64,000 nt of DNA, taken from Setomelanomma holmii. Taxonomy: Eukaryota; Ascomycota; Dothideomycetes; Pleosporales; Phaeosphaeriaceae. The DNA is taken from assembly GCA_010015745.1 (NCBI GenBank), contig ML978218.1, positions 124,001 to 188,000 of the forward strand, given 5' to 3'. Below the pieces are notes generated by a model. It was not told where the DNA came from and ran no database searches. It was given only the letters and a program-made list of their open reading frames with translations. Of the stretch, positions 22,682 to 34,430 are shown piece after piece; position 1 is the stretch's first letter, and every line of letters starts with the position of its first letter. A program made the translations under genes and the position numbers.

Positions 22682-22827
22682 CGCTAGCGCGTCGTTCCTG
22701 CCCATTTACGACGAATCCACTGTTGTCCCTCCAGCCCACCACACCCTCATGACAGCATTCTAGCACTTTGCTTGAGCACTTCGTTCTTCGAAGTCTTGTT
22801 TGCACCTTTTATACTACATAATATACC

Positions 22828-25800
22828 ATGTCTCGCGCAGCAAAGTTGGCGGAGCTGCGTGCTCTGCGCGCTGCTGGCAAGACGCGCCTCTCCACATACG
22901 AAGTCGCCGAGGAAGAGCAATTGTACGATGAAGTCGATGAAGACGCATACAAGAAGGTCGTGCGCAGTAGACTAGATCAGGATGACTTCATTGTCGACGA
23001 TAATGGCGAGGGTTACGTTGACGACGGTCGGGAAGAGTGGGACGACGGCCAGGGCCAGTACCGCTATGCTGCGACGGATAGTGAGGAGGACGACAGTCGG
23101 CCGGCCAAGGGCAAAGCCGGTAGGAACTTATATGCGCTTGAGCACGACACTGCTGAAACTGACGCGTATAGCAAAACGAAAACGCGAAGAAGACAAGGAG
23201 AAGCAGGAGAAGATCAACAATGGCATCAGCAAGTACTTTGGCGCGAAGAACGCGGCAAAGATACCGAAAGCAAAGGTACGCAGGTCAATGAGTGCCACAA
23301 ACTATGGAACAGTCTGACACGTATAGCCAATCGCGACTGCGGCAGACCAGAATTTCATGGACGACTTGCTGGGTGAGATCGACACGAACCCCCGTCGAAC
23401 CGCTCCTCGCATGCGCCCGGTCAAGACAGAAGCTCGGAGGAAGACACGTGTACTATCACCTCCCGTATCCGAGAACCGACCAACGGTAACGAAGCGACGA
23501 ACGAACGACTCAGATGCATACATGCCAGACACGCCACCAGCGGAGAACGCATACGACGATGATGGTCTGCCCACATTTGACGAAGATGTCCCCATGAGTG
23601 ACCCTCCCCTCCAATCGTCGCCTGTAGCAAAAGCTGTGCAGCGAAAGTCGCAGCCTGCGGTCAAGATCGAGGAGGAAGAAGAAGAGGACGATATGTTGGA
23701 GGTTGCACAACCCACAGGACGTCTGGGTGTGCCTGCAGCGAGTGTCAATATGGCAGGCAAGCGACCAATAGCAAAGCTCAGGAAGATCGACTACCCTACG
23801 CCAGCGAGCTCTTCGCCAGTAGGACCCTCCACGGCGCCGGTAAATGCATCCTCCTGGAACGATGTTACGGACAAGCTCAACGTCATGAGTAGCCCTGCGC
23901 CACAGACCACTGGCGTGGGCAAGATGAAGTCTGAGGACGTGCTGGAAGAGGACGGAAGCCTCCGAATGTTCTGGATCGACTACACCGAGATCAATGGTAG
24001 CTTGTGCCTCTTCGGCAAGGTCAAGGACCGGTCATCGGGCAGCTACGCCAGCTGCTTCGTCAAGGTGGATAACATCATGCGCAAGCTGTACTTTCTTCCA
24101 CGAGAGTATCGCCATATCAGAGGTGTGGCGACCGATCAGGAGGTTGAGCTCAGCGACGTCTCCGACGAACTCGACAACATCATGAGCAGGCACCGTGTCA
24201 ACCTACACAAGATCAAATCATGCACAAGGAAGTACGCATTCGAATTGCCGGATATTCCGAAGGAGGCAGACTACATGAAATTGCTGTACGGATATGACAA
24301 GATGCCTCTCTCGGCCGATTTGACTGGAGAGACATTCTCCCATGTCTTTGGCACCAACACCTCGCTGTTCGAGCAATTCGTACTATGGAAAAACATCATG
24401 GGTCCTTGCTGGCTCAAGATCGACGCTGCTGACTTCGGTGCCATCCACAACGCCTCGTGGTGCAAGCTTGAAGTGCAAGTAAGCAAGCCTAACAATATCA
24501 CTGTATTAAGCAATTCGGACAACCTGGATGCACCGCCCATGACCCTCATGAGTCTTTCCCTCCGCACTACCTTCAACGTGAAGGACAACAAACAGGAGAT
24601 CCTCATGGCCAGTGCCATGGTATACGACAATTTCTCTCTGACTGACACTACACCCATCGATGAGATGCAGGCCAAGAGCTTTACTCTTTTACGACCCAAT
24701 GGGATCTCGTTCCCAACAGGATTTCAAGCCGAGGCGGCTAAGCTCAAGGGGAACTTAAAGCTCGTCAAGAGTGAGCAAGAGCTTCTGAGTTTGCTGATGG
24801 CTATGTTTCAGCGTCACGATCCCGACGTGCTCATCGGTCACCGTCTAGACGATGTGGACTATAGTGTACTTTTGAGCCGTCTCCGCGAAAAGAAGACGCC
24901 TGGATGGCACCGCATCGGCCGTGTCAAGAGGAGTGATTGGCCGAAGAGTATGGGCAAGGGCGGTGGTAGCTTCTTCGCCGAAAAGCAGCTTGCCTCTGGT
25001 CGCCTACTTTGCGATCTCGCTAATGATCTCGGAAAGTCTCTCATGACAAAGTGCCAGTCGTGGAGTCTTGAGGAGATGTGTCTTCTTGTGCTCAATCAGC
25101 CACGCCAGGAGCTCGACAATGAGGCTGCCTTGAAAGGCTGGGCAACCACCAAAGAAGGCTTGCTAAACTACGCCAAGCATTGTCAAGCAGATGCCTACTT
25201 CATTGCCGCCATTTCGATGAGGGTACAGATGCTTCCTCTCACCAAAGTCCTCACCAACCTTGCGGGTAACTCTTGGGCGCGCACACTGAGCGGTACGCGT
25301 GCAGAGCGCAACGAATACATTCTACTCCACGAATTCCACAAGAATAAGTACATCTGTCCCGACAAGCAGTGGGGCAAGGGTAGGGTTAAAGCAGAAGAGG
25401 AAGCAGTTGAAGGCGAAGAGGGAGCTGATGCCAAGAAGAAGGACAAGTTCAAGGGTGGTCTCGTTTTCGAGCCCGAGAAGGGTCTTTATGACAAGTTTAT
25501 CTTGGTCATGGACTTCAACTCCCTTTATCCCAGTATCATCCAGGAGTTCAACATTTGCTTCACAACGGTCGAGCGTTCAGATCTTTCTGAACACGACGAC
25601 AAGGTACCGGAGGTTCCCGAAAACCAGGACCAAGGTATCCTTCCTCGTTTGATTGCCACCCTTGTCTCGCGCCGACGAGAGGTCAAGAAACTCATGAAAG
25701 CCAAAGACGCAACACCAGATCAACTGGCCACATGGGATATCAAGCAACTTGCGCTGAAGCTTACCGCCAACTCTATGTACGGATGTCTTGGTTACACCAA

Positions 25801-27375
25801 GTCACGTTTCTACGCCCGCCCTCTCGCCATGCTTACGACTTACAAGGGCCGAGAGATTCTTCGACGCACCAAAGATATGGCAGAGGAGAAGATGCTTCGC
25901 GTCATTTACGGAGACACTGACTCCGTTATGATCAACACCAACGTCGACAACATCCAGGATGCGCTCAAGCTCGGTAACGAATTCAAGAAGCTAGTCAACG
26001 ACAGCTATAGGCTCCTGGAAATCGATATTGATAACGTCTTCCGCCGCATTCTGCTGCACGCTAAGAAGAAGTACGCCGCAATCAATATGGTGCCTGTCGA
26101 TGGTAAATACATCGAGAAGCTTGAAGTCAAGGGCCTGGATATGAGACGCAGGGAGTATTGCGCTTTGTCCAAAGATACATCAACGTGGGTCAAATCTTAC
26201 CTTGCTCTGCAGATCACTGCTGACTAAAATACAGTGAGCTGCTCAACTTCCTGCTGAGCGGTGAAGATCCCGAAGTCGTCGTAGAGAAGATTCATAACCA
26301 CCTGCGCGAGCTTTCGAAGCAAATGCGTGAATTCGCCATTCCCACTCGGAAGTATACCATCTATACGCAACTGGGCAAGAACCCTAAGGAATACCCGAAT
26401 GGCAACTCCATGCCCTCTGTGCAGGTCGCTCTTCGCCTCCAAGCAAAGGGCAAGCACGTCAAGGCCAAGGATGTCATGTCTTTCATTATCACTGGCGACT
26501 CATCCGGGTCCGCAGAAAATGCCGCCAAGAACGCGTATCCGGTTGACGAAGTTTGCAAGCCAGACAGTGAACTGAAACCAGATATCGATTACTACCTTCA
26601 CAAACAGATCCTGCCACCAGTAGAACGCTTATGTGCTCCTATCAGCGGCACAAACATCACTCTACTCGCCGCATGTCTGGGCCTCGATACTTCGAAATAC
26701 CGCGTCAATACATCGTCCGGTGGTGTTCAAGAAGATACCGAAATCCATCCTCTAGAGTCCCAGATTCCCGACTCGGTCCGCTTCCAGTCTTGCTCGCCGC
26801 TTTGGCTCAGGTGTCGATCATGCACAACGACATTTCCCTTCCAAGGATTGTCGGCTACCGCGCCATCAGCGTCCCTGGCCAGTCTGCAAACCGTCAGCCA
26901 CAACGGTGTCAAGTGTCCAAACTCGTCTTGTGGCAATATAGTGCAGACCATCTCTGTCGTTGCTCAGCTGGAGTCAGCGATACGACAGCTCCAGGCTAAA
27001 TATTACACAGGCCACTTGATTTGTGACGAACCGCAATGTGGATCTCGTACGCGCCAGATGTCCGTGTATGGCTCGCGATGTCTGGGTCCGAAGGGGCTGG
27101 CAAATGGCTGCTTGGGCAAGATGAGCTACGAGATGAAAGAGCGGGACGTGTGGAACCAGCTGCTGTACTATCAGTCGCTTTTCGACGTCGAGCGAATCGC
27201 GAAGGAAGATGTGATCAAGGCCGAAGGCGAAAGCAGAGAGAAGATCAAGGTGCTCGCTGAGGTCAATCGAGAGCGGTTCGGGACATGTAAGGCTGTTGTG
27301 GACAAGTGGTTGGAAAGGAATGGAAGGCAGTGGGTGCAGATGGATAGCTTGTTTTCTTTTGCGCTGCAGAAGTAA
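22828..27375 (+). CDS. POL1: DNA polymerase alpha catalytic subunit, about 1464 aa
   Basis: This is the B-family polymerase that extends RNA primers at replication origins and on the lagging strand, in complex with primase. Four exons join across introns 23120-23171, 23276-23326 and 26185-26234, each keeping the family frame. The N terminus has the Pol alpha primer-binding region (MSRAAKLAELRALRAAGK) and an acidic segment. Polymerase motifs are DFNSLYPSIIQ near residue 860, KLTANSMYGCLGY near 943 and YGDTDSVMI near 993. The C terminus has the two zinc-binding modules (CRSCTTTF...CPNSSC and CDEPQC...CLGPKGLANGC) that contact the B subunit. Length is normal for the family. It is intact. Confidence 0.97.
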
Positions 27376-27670
27376 TGTTCGATTTGCTTGGACAGGGCAA
27401 GTGGCGTTCATCGGTTGGATACGGGATTGTGACGTGGGCTTGTTAAAGCGGCGTTTTCACTAGGGCTCACGTTGGCACTTTCAACTTATGATGTCGTTGT
27501 GGTCAGATTATGTCTCTCTGGAATGAACTCTCATTACACATTACTTCTGCTCCTTTCGTGTATCTATATGGTCTGAAGGCGAATAAATGATGTATGGGTA
27601 TACGTGGTACTAGGAAAGAACAAAAAGATCAACCTCTGCAGATCCCCCACTTGAATGCACCGCCTAAAGC

Positions 27671-29237
27671 TTACGTTGCAGCAATGGCATCCGGAACACC
27701 TTCGCTGTGCTTCGCGTTCTCCATAGGCGCAGCCATGGCCCTGCGGCATGCCTCATGGAAGACAACGATGAAGCGATGCACATCGTGAAACGAGTTATAC
27801 AGCGGCGCCGGCGCGACTCGTAGAACATCTGGCTTCCTCTCGTCTACGACCACACCCTTCTCCTCGAGGTAGTCCAGCACATTGTCCAGTAGTCCGGGCT
27901 TTAGCAGCACGCTCAGCTGCGCACCGCGTTCTGCTGGATTGGCTGGCGTGATGATGGAGTAGGGTGGTTCGCCACCTTCATACCGGAATAGTCGTGCTTC
28001 GAGATATCCAGTCAAGCACAGACTACGTTGACGTAGCGCATCCATAGTGGTCAATGAAAACACGTCCAGACTCGCCATGACGGAAGTCATGTCCAGTGCG
28101 CTGGGATTGCTAAGTTGGAAGCCAGATGCGCCAGGTATGGGAACGAAGGTGTTGTCCATGCGGAAGCGACTGGACTTGTCGCTACCCCACCAACCGCTTA
28201 AGCGAGGACGATAGATGAGTTTTGTGTTGTTGTCTTGTTGCGGGGCGTCAGACGAAGGAGCTTCTTCTACAGTGCAGTGACGCTCATGGACGAATGCGCC
28301 GCCGATGACGCCAGGACCGCCGTTCATGTATTTGTAGTTGCACCATGCTGCGAAATCGACGTTCCAGTCGTGGAGTTTGACGGGCACGTTGCCGACGGCG
28401 TGTGCGAGGTCCCAGCCTACAGTGATGCCGAGGGATTGACAGTGTCGAGTGATGAGCTCGATGTCGAAAAATTGACCCGAGTAGAATTGGATTCCTGGTA
28501 AGAGAACGAGAGCGGTGGTCGCGGCATGTTGTGATATCACTGATAGGATATGCTCATTAGAGAGGTAGGGTGCTGAGGCTGATGGTGGGTCGATGGTGAT
28601 GAGTGCGGAAGGGTCCAAATTGTGGTGGGCGATTTGCGAGAGGGCGGCATACTGAATGTTGTCAGCTTCTGAGCAATTTTGGACATTAGACTACGTGACC
28701 TACATGATCGCTGGGAAAGGCCTTTCCTTCGATGATGATCTTCCATCTGTCCTTAGTCGGTCGGTAGAAGCTCGACATGAGCAAGTGTAAGTTCGCAGTC
28801 AACGTCTCCATTATGACAACTTCACATGGCAACGCGCCCATGATCTTGGCCGTCTGCTGTTTGATTGCCTCATCAATGTGTAGCCATGGTGGCAGTCCAC
28901 CCTCATAATCCGTGAAGTGCCCAAAGACACCTTTCGACGCCCAGGTGTCCAGGTAACGATTCACGTATTCTTTTGTTCTTCGAGGTTGCAGGCCCAGTGA
29001 ATTGCCGCAGAAATATATCGACTCTTCATGGTCGTCTTCCGCTGCGCTCGAAGATTCATCTTGTGCAATTTTCTGCTGAAATCCAAATTTCTTGTTTCTC
29101 AAATCTCCTTTTGTTGGTATCAAGAACTCCTTTCTGAGCTTGCTTAGCTCGTCTTTTTCATCTTGCTGCTTCGCGAAAGCTTCCGAACATAGCTCTGCGT
29201 CTCCGATACTCGCGAACGAACTTTGTGTGTTGGGCAT
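27671..29237 (-). CDS. BNA5: Kynureninase (kynurenine / 3-hydroxykynurenine hydrolase), about 504 aa
   Basis: This PLP enzyme cleaves 3-hydroxykynurenine to 3-hydroxyanthranilate and alanine in the tryptophan-to-NAD pathway. Two exons meet across intron 28652-28703. Family blocks are YFCGNSLGLQPRRTKEYV, the ETLTANLHLLM segment, GWDLAHAVGNVPV (Asp and His of the PLP pocket), WCNYKYMNGGPG with the PLP Lys, and RLSGWWGSDKSSRF. The start chosen (MPNTQSS) agrees with the usual fungal N terminus; an earlier in-frame ATG at 29393 would add 52 residues. It is divergent from ISA2. Confidence 0.95.
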
Positions 29238-29574
29238 AATAACAGAATGCAAATAACCTGAGGTAACGAGCGTGTGAGCGAATGTAGCAGTTTTCAATTT
29301 GTAATGTCGAAGACGAAAGTCGTGAGAGGCTTGGGGGCAACCTTTGATAACGAGCAGAGAAGGCCTGAGGCGAACGAAGTGGGGCCAGAACATTGCTCAT
29401 CGATTTTGGTGGGGTGTGTGGTTGACTAAGCAAGGCTAGACAACGGTTGATAGAGCAAGCACGGTTGGTTGGCGTGTTTCTGACACCTCGGACATTTTGG
29501 CGATGACCTCAGAGCTCAGAGCTCTAACATTCACCACCTCTATTCACGGCCTGTCACAGTAACAACAAGTGGTC
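29238..29574. promoter_or_regulatory. Shared divergent promoter of BNA5 and ISA2
   Basis: The 337 bases lie between two start codons pointing outward. No specific site could be assigned with confidence. Confidence 0.4.
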
Positions 29575-30261
29575 ATGGCCGTACCGCTCAGTATGTGCGC
29601 GCCGTGTTTGCGTGCTTCGAGGAATGCTGCATCCAGAGTTGCCATCAGATCTACGAACACCCGATCCACATCCGCAAGGGCATACAGCAAAGCGGCCGTT
29701 GCCGCCACTTCGCGTTCCCTCTACCTCGACTTCCTCATACCAGCGAATCTGAGACAGAGTACAAGGCCTTCTGTACTTTCACTAGCGACTTATCGTGACG
29801 CGTCTGCTCAGAAGCTCTTGAGGCGAACGCTCGCCACTACCTCAGATGTCTCCACTGCACGACAGGCACAAGCAATACAGAACCCTCGTAAAGACGATGA
29901 CGGCAAGCCTATACACATAAACATTTCTCCTCGTGCATCGAACAGATTGCACGCGATATCTTCAGGCGACAACAATCCAAATCTAGCGCTGCGCGTATCG
30001 ATCGAAAGTGGCGGATGCCATGGCTTTCAGTACTTAATGGATCTCACGGATCTCCAGAAATCACCGGCATCGGAAGAGGACACAGTGTTTCAAGGGGACA
30101 AAGGTGAGAAGGTGGTCGTCGACGAGGCGAGCTTGGAGCTGCTGAACGGCAGTACGGTGGACTACACCATGGAACTGATTGGGAGTCAGTTCAAGATCAT
30201 GGGCATACCTGGTGCGACTAGTAGCTGTGGGTGCGGAACAAGCTTCGACATCAAATTATAA
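29575..30261 (+). CDS. ISA2: Mitochondrial iron-sulfur cluster assembly protein ISA2 (HesB/IscA family), 228 aa
   Basis: A-type scaffold/carrier proteins of this family deliver Fe-S clusters to [4Fe-4S] enzymes in mitochondria. The first 85 residues are rich in Arg, Ser and Ala without acidic residues, a typical mitochondrial presequence. The A-type domain follows (ISPRASNRLHAIS onward) with the three conserved cysteines in GGCHGFQY and SSCGCGTSF near the C terminus. The frame is a single exon. The start is the first ATG (MAVPLSMCAP); the frame also extends through a GTG six bases before, which is not a start in fungi. Confidence 0.93.
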   Translation: MAVPLSMCAPCLRASRNAASRVAIRSTNTRSTSARAYSKAAVAATSRSLYLDFLIPANLRQSTRPSVLSLATYRDASAQKLLRRTLATTSDVSTARQAQAIQNPRKDDDGKPIHINISPRASNRLHAISSGDNNPNLALRVSIESGGCHGFQYLMDLTDLQKSPASEEDTVFQGDKGEKVVVDEASLELLNGSTVDYTMELIGSQFKIMGIPGATSSCGCGTSFDIKL

Positions 30262-30579
30262 GACACTTTCACGCATTATTTGAAATCAGCGTATCTGGAA
30301 AGTTTCATGGCAACGCATCAGATATGCCACGTTGAGATGCGTTTCATGCATCGCTATCGCGCAGCCCTCTGTCAATCTTCAAAGTGCCATTGCCCGCGTG
30401 CGGAGCTGGTCATGCAATATATCAGCATTGCTGCTTGCGCGGCCAATCATCGTGAGTCGATAGCGACGCCATGCAGGTCCAGCCCTTCAGCCTGATTGTC
30501 CAAACCAATGTGCGGGGCTGTTCAGCCTCGTGAACATCTTAGCCCATCAGTTACAAACTGGTGTACTGGATTACGACTC

Positions 30580-32438
30580 ATGTCTCGGCAGAGTACTATG
30601 AGCTCCCACTGGTCTTATCAATACGATACTTTGCCCCCTGGCAATTACATTCGAACTCTCATCCTGAAGCCTGGTATTGATTCCGAGACCCTACAATGCG
30701 ATCTTCAAATATCGCCAATGAACGCGGTTCCCTTCGTAGCCATCTCATACGTTTGGGGGCAAAACATGAAGAATCATGAGATTACTTGCGATGGTCGTAC
30801 AATAGCGATCACAACCTACTTGTGGATCCTCCTTCGTCATATTAGATCCAACGTATCGCGCATACTCTGGGCAGACTCTATCTGTATTAATCAAGAGAAC
30901 GATGAAGAGAAAGCACGTCAGGTAGCGATGATGGGCCAAGTCTTTCGCGCAGCGGAGCACGTACTGATATATATTGGTGCTGATGACTTGGGACATGGCA
31001 GGCACGTAGCTTCACTGCTCAGCGACATGCGTATTGTCATCCAGGAAGGTCTCAAGCAAGCCAGTAGTGTCCAAGACGCTTTTCCATTTCCTGGTGATGA
31101 TACGCCCATTCTTAAGGACTATCGATGGAAGTCGTACAATCATCTCTTAAGCCAGGATTGGTTCACTCGAGGCTGGGTAAGAGTAAAACACTGCATGTCC
31201 AGTTGGTCTTGACTAACACTGCAATGTTATATGTAGGTATTCAAGAGGCAGCCGTCGCTCAAACTGCTCGCTTGATCTGGGGACGCTACGAATTGAGTTG
31301 GGAAGATCTTATGAGAACGGACATCTGGCTGATGCGACGGGCTCCCATCCTTCGCGACGTTGTGCGATCCCGTATAGAGGTCCACAGAAACCTATACCTG
31401 GATCACCACCGGGACATTTAACGAGTCTTCCATCAGGAAGATGTGAAACATAGCCTACTAGACGTTCTTGGAGCAGCGAAAGATCTAAACTTCTACGACA
31501 AGAGAGACAGGATCTTCGCCTTCGCAGAAGTCGCGCAAGATTATGAGCGTCATGTGCCAGTCCATCCTGACTACAAAGCGCATACTCTACAAGTATACCA
31601 CCGATTTTCGATAGACTTCATTCGTTCAACTAGGGATACAGAAATCCTGGACGGCGTCTACCATACCGAAAGGTCTTTATCCCACAACTGTCCGTCCTGG
31701 GTCCCACGTTGGGATAACGAAGGCACAACTTTGGCACCATCTCGAAGCTCAGATTGGATGCCTTTGAAGCCACTCAAACTAGACGTACAGCCGACACTGG
31801 TCTCTGATAACATACTACGCGTCCCAGGTGTCTTCACCGACACCATTGTGTACATTTCTGAGATATTTGACGATAGTGCGACGTCATTGGAAACGATTCG
31901 CGGCCTCTGGAATAGCGTCAACTTTCTGACAGTGGAATGGGCATACCCTACGGCACATCGAATCGACGCCTTTCTGGACAAACTGGTCCGCGGAATGTTC
32001 GATGGGAAGTGGGAAACCTGGAAGGAAAGTCGAGCAAACCTTGCGCACGACTTGCAAGACAACGGGCTAATTCCGGCCGAAACTGCTCGTATAAGGGTCG
32101 ACGTGAACGAAATGGCAACGAGTCAATACGTCACATTCGCAAAGCTCATGACGCAGAGCACAAGATTCGTTGTGACCAAAAGAGGATATATGGGTCTCGC
32201 TCCCCAATTGACCCGCATAGGCGACGCGACTGCCATCATCTTTAGCTGCGTGACATCATGCGTTCTGCGAGAGGCTGTTGACGTACAACAGTATCAATGC
32301 ATAGGCCCAGCATGGATCGCTGGTGCCCAACCCAGGAATTCAGATGGCGGTGGCGTTCACTTCAGGCAACTGGGTGATGAAAGGAGCAGGGACTGGATAT
32401 ATTGGGATGTGAAGGAGCAAGACATCGATCTTTGCTGA
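30580..32438 (+). pseudogene. HET-domain gene, probably inactivated (one frameshift, one in-frame stop)
   Basis: HET blocks are clear: VPFVAISYVWGQN, RILWADSICINQEN, ARQVAMMGQVFRAAEHV and DWFTRGW, then an intron (31177-31236), then QEAAVAQTARLIWGRYELSW and HSLLDVLGAAKDLNFYDKRDRIFA. Directly after the intron acceptor the sequence GTATTCAAGAG lacks one base for the expected VxQE frame. A TAA at 31419-31421 then cuts an otherwise continuous frame to a normal HET C terminus ending at 32438. Using a weaker acceptor eight bases later would fix the first problem but not the stop. Change of a CAA to TAA would explain it. Possible start codons are at 30580 and 30598. A sequencing error at both sites is the alternative. 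Confidence 0.72.
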
Positions 32439-32597
32439 AATGAAAAGCGTCGATTTCAATCAGATCTGTATCCTGGTAACACATCATGCTGTTCCCATTT
32501 CAGATGGGAGCTGATCTTCACAATGTAGATGGAAGTTCTGACATAATTTTCTTGCAGTCCCCACAAAGAAATCCACCTTCGCAAGATTTACATGGTT

Positions 32598-33201
32598 TCA
32601 ACAAGAGCAGATGAGGATCTCGATACATCGCCAGCGAGATGGTGGCTTCTTCGGATCGTGATAGTCCATGTTGAAGACCCTCCAAAGATCCGAATCATTG
32701 TACATGTAGAACGCGTGCGCGAGCTGCGATGCTTGATTATACTTGTATGGGATTCTACCTTGGAGAACGGGGAACTCGAGCCACTGATGTCCCGCGAGTA
32801 GTGGTAATCTCTCGTGGTTCAGGTAGTACTTTGGATATCCGTTACTTGATTCGCTCCAATTGCCAGGTGGTGCGATATTGCTTTGCATCTCGGCCTCAGA
32901 ACGGCGTAGGAAGAGAGAATATGGATAACGTTTTGGATTAAGGTTCGGGCATGTGTACTGTTCAAGTCGCGTCAGTCCATTCAGAACATTAAACCGGCTT
33001 CAAATTTCTCATATATGCCTGACGAGAAGGGCCGATTGGTCCTTGGTCTCCAGTGACTGGATAACCTGAGACAAGGACATTTGGGCGTGTGTATTACGGG
33101 GACATTGAGCTAAGTTACGCCACGAGCCTACGGTTACGTTGAAGTGCAGCTTGCAAGGAGGAAGTAAGAGCCAAGGAGAGAAAGTCAATGTTCCGCCTCA
33201 T
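32598..33201 (-). CDS. Candidate secreted ribonuclease-like protein (RNase N1/T1-fold type), about 164 aa
   Basis: The last exon encodes a stretch (YPKYYLNHERLPL, then WLEFPVLQGR, then HAFYMYND) that follows the strand order of fungal guanyl-specific ribonucleases, where YxxYxNxE and a xEFPI strand carry the catalytic Glu. The usual Arg in the DRV strand and the THTGA loop are not recognisable, so catalysis is doubtful. Two upstream exons, joined by introns 33066-33137 and 32958-32994, add a signal peptide (MRRNIDFLSLALTSSLQAAL) and an YTCPN start of the mature domain. The second intron is only 37 bases with a weak GTTTAA donor, so that border is tentative. Such catalytically altered secreted RNase folds are known as candidate effectors in plant-associated fungi. 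Confidence 0.5.
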
Positions 33202-33655
33202 TATGGAAACACTGATGGGGTCGTAAGAACGATAGTTGTTCAGGACGCCAGCATGAACGTCTCCCGAATGACAGCATTGCATCAAGAACAACGGATCGGG
33301 CCGACCGCTCGTTTCAATCGCGCTGGGAATGACTTGATGGAAACAAACACGAATCCGTTGCTGTTAAATGGTAGATTATCTGGTGCTACCAGATTTGCAG
33401 AAGCTGAGCAGGCCGCTCAGTAATGTTGTTGCGCTCAAAGGAATCGAACAAACAAGCTGAAGCTGTATACTTTGCAATTCATTCGTGCAACAAACAGGTA
33501 TACCATCTGATTCGAAGCAACATAAACGAGCTCGATCGCACGCTGTACTTGGTCTGATTCTCTTATTCACATCATCATCTTCATGTCGTCGTCGCATAAC
33601 TTCCACGGAAGAGAAACACACCCAGGCTTTCCTTAACTCCTCACAGTCAATCAAT

Positions 33656-34430
33656 ATGGAGACACCTGCTAGCAAACCCCAGCCAGGTCCCTCAAAGCTT
33701 GAAGATGCAGTCAAGGACCTCGTCCACCATTTCGAGTCGGGACTCGAAAACAAAAGCTGTGGCTCCTATCATGTCTACCTTCACAAACTCGACCCGAGCA
33801 TGCAGAGTTGCTCACTTGGACACTCTGGGAGCTTATCATATCGATGGTTTGCGAGAAAGCTCCTACACCAGAATTCGGATCTGGTTCGTGCTGTGAGCTG
33901 CTTGCGGGAGCAGGACGGAGGTATCATCGAGCTTTGGGGTGTATGTCAATGCTCATGCCTATTGGTTGATTGCGACTGACGTGGAATGCAGGAAGAGCAT
34001 CGTCTCTCGCAAGATCTTCCATTACTCGGCGCATTTTCACGCGAAGCCTGGATAGGTAAGAGATTCCTACATTTGTCCTTCATTTGGTCTTGTGGTAGCG
34101 GGAAGGTCCTCAATAGCTTGCCCAGCTCACCTTTGATGGATAGCCATGTGCGAAAGCCCTCATGATAGTGTATCACCTTAGTAAAGGATGGAACGCTAAC
34201 GATGTGCAGATCCCACCCTCGAGGATGACCTCAAATACGTTCCCGAAACCTTGACATCATGGTGCAATCTCAACTCATTTGCATCGCAGCTATACGGAAA
34301 ATGCATAATCGAGCTGTCAGACTTCGCGTTATGGCAACTTCGTACGGCTTTGGAACCAGAAGGGGACTTTGACGAGACTCGCGTGGCTGTTGCTGCGAAC
34401 TGGATCACGAACGTCGGACTGAAGCTGTGA
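33656..34430 (+). CDS. DUF3632-like protein, about 187 aa
   Basis: Fungal DUF3632 proteins have no known function. The first exon (METPASKPQPG onward) and the last (DPTLEDDLKYVPETLTSW, NLNSFASQLYG, then ALWQLRTALE, ending in VAVAANWITNVG) match the family pattern in which a Trp-Asn-Leu-Asn-Ser-Phe-Ala block precedes an ALW.LR.ALE helix and a C-terminal AAxWI. The middle exon (SQDLPLLGAFSREAWI) fits as well. The intron 34056-34209 is unusually long for this window at 154 bases. The first intron (from 33939) needs an AAG acceptor at 33995 to keep frame, since the better CAG nearby does not; a small defect here is possible. Confidence 0.6.

Noticed and set aside
31237..31246. Use of a GAG acceptor eight bases downstream to make the HET gene at 30.6 kb intact
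   Set aside because: It would delete the conserved VxQE residues, and the TAA at 31419 would still cut the protein.
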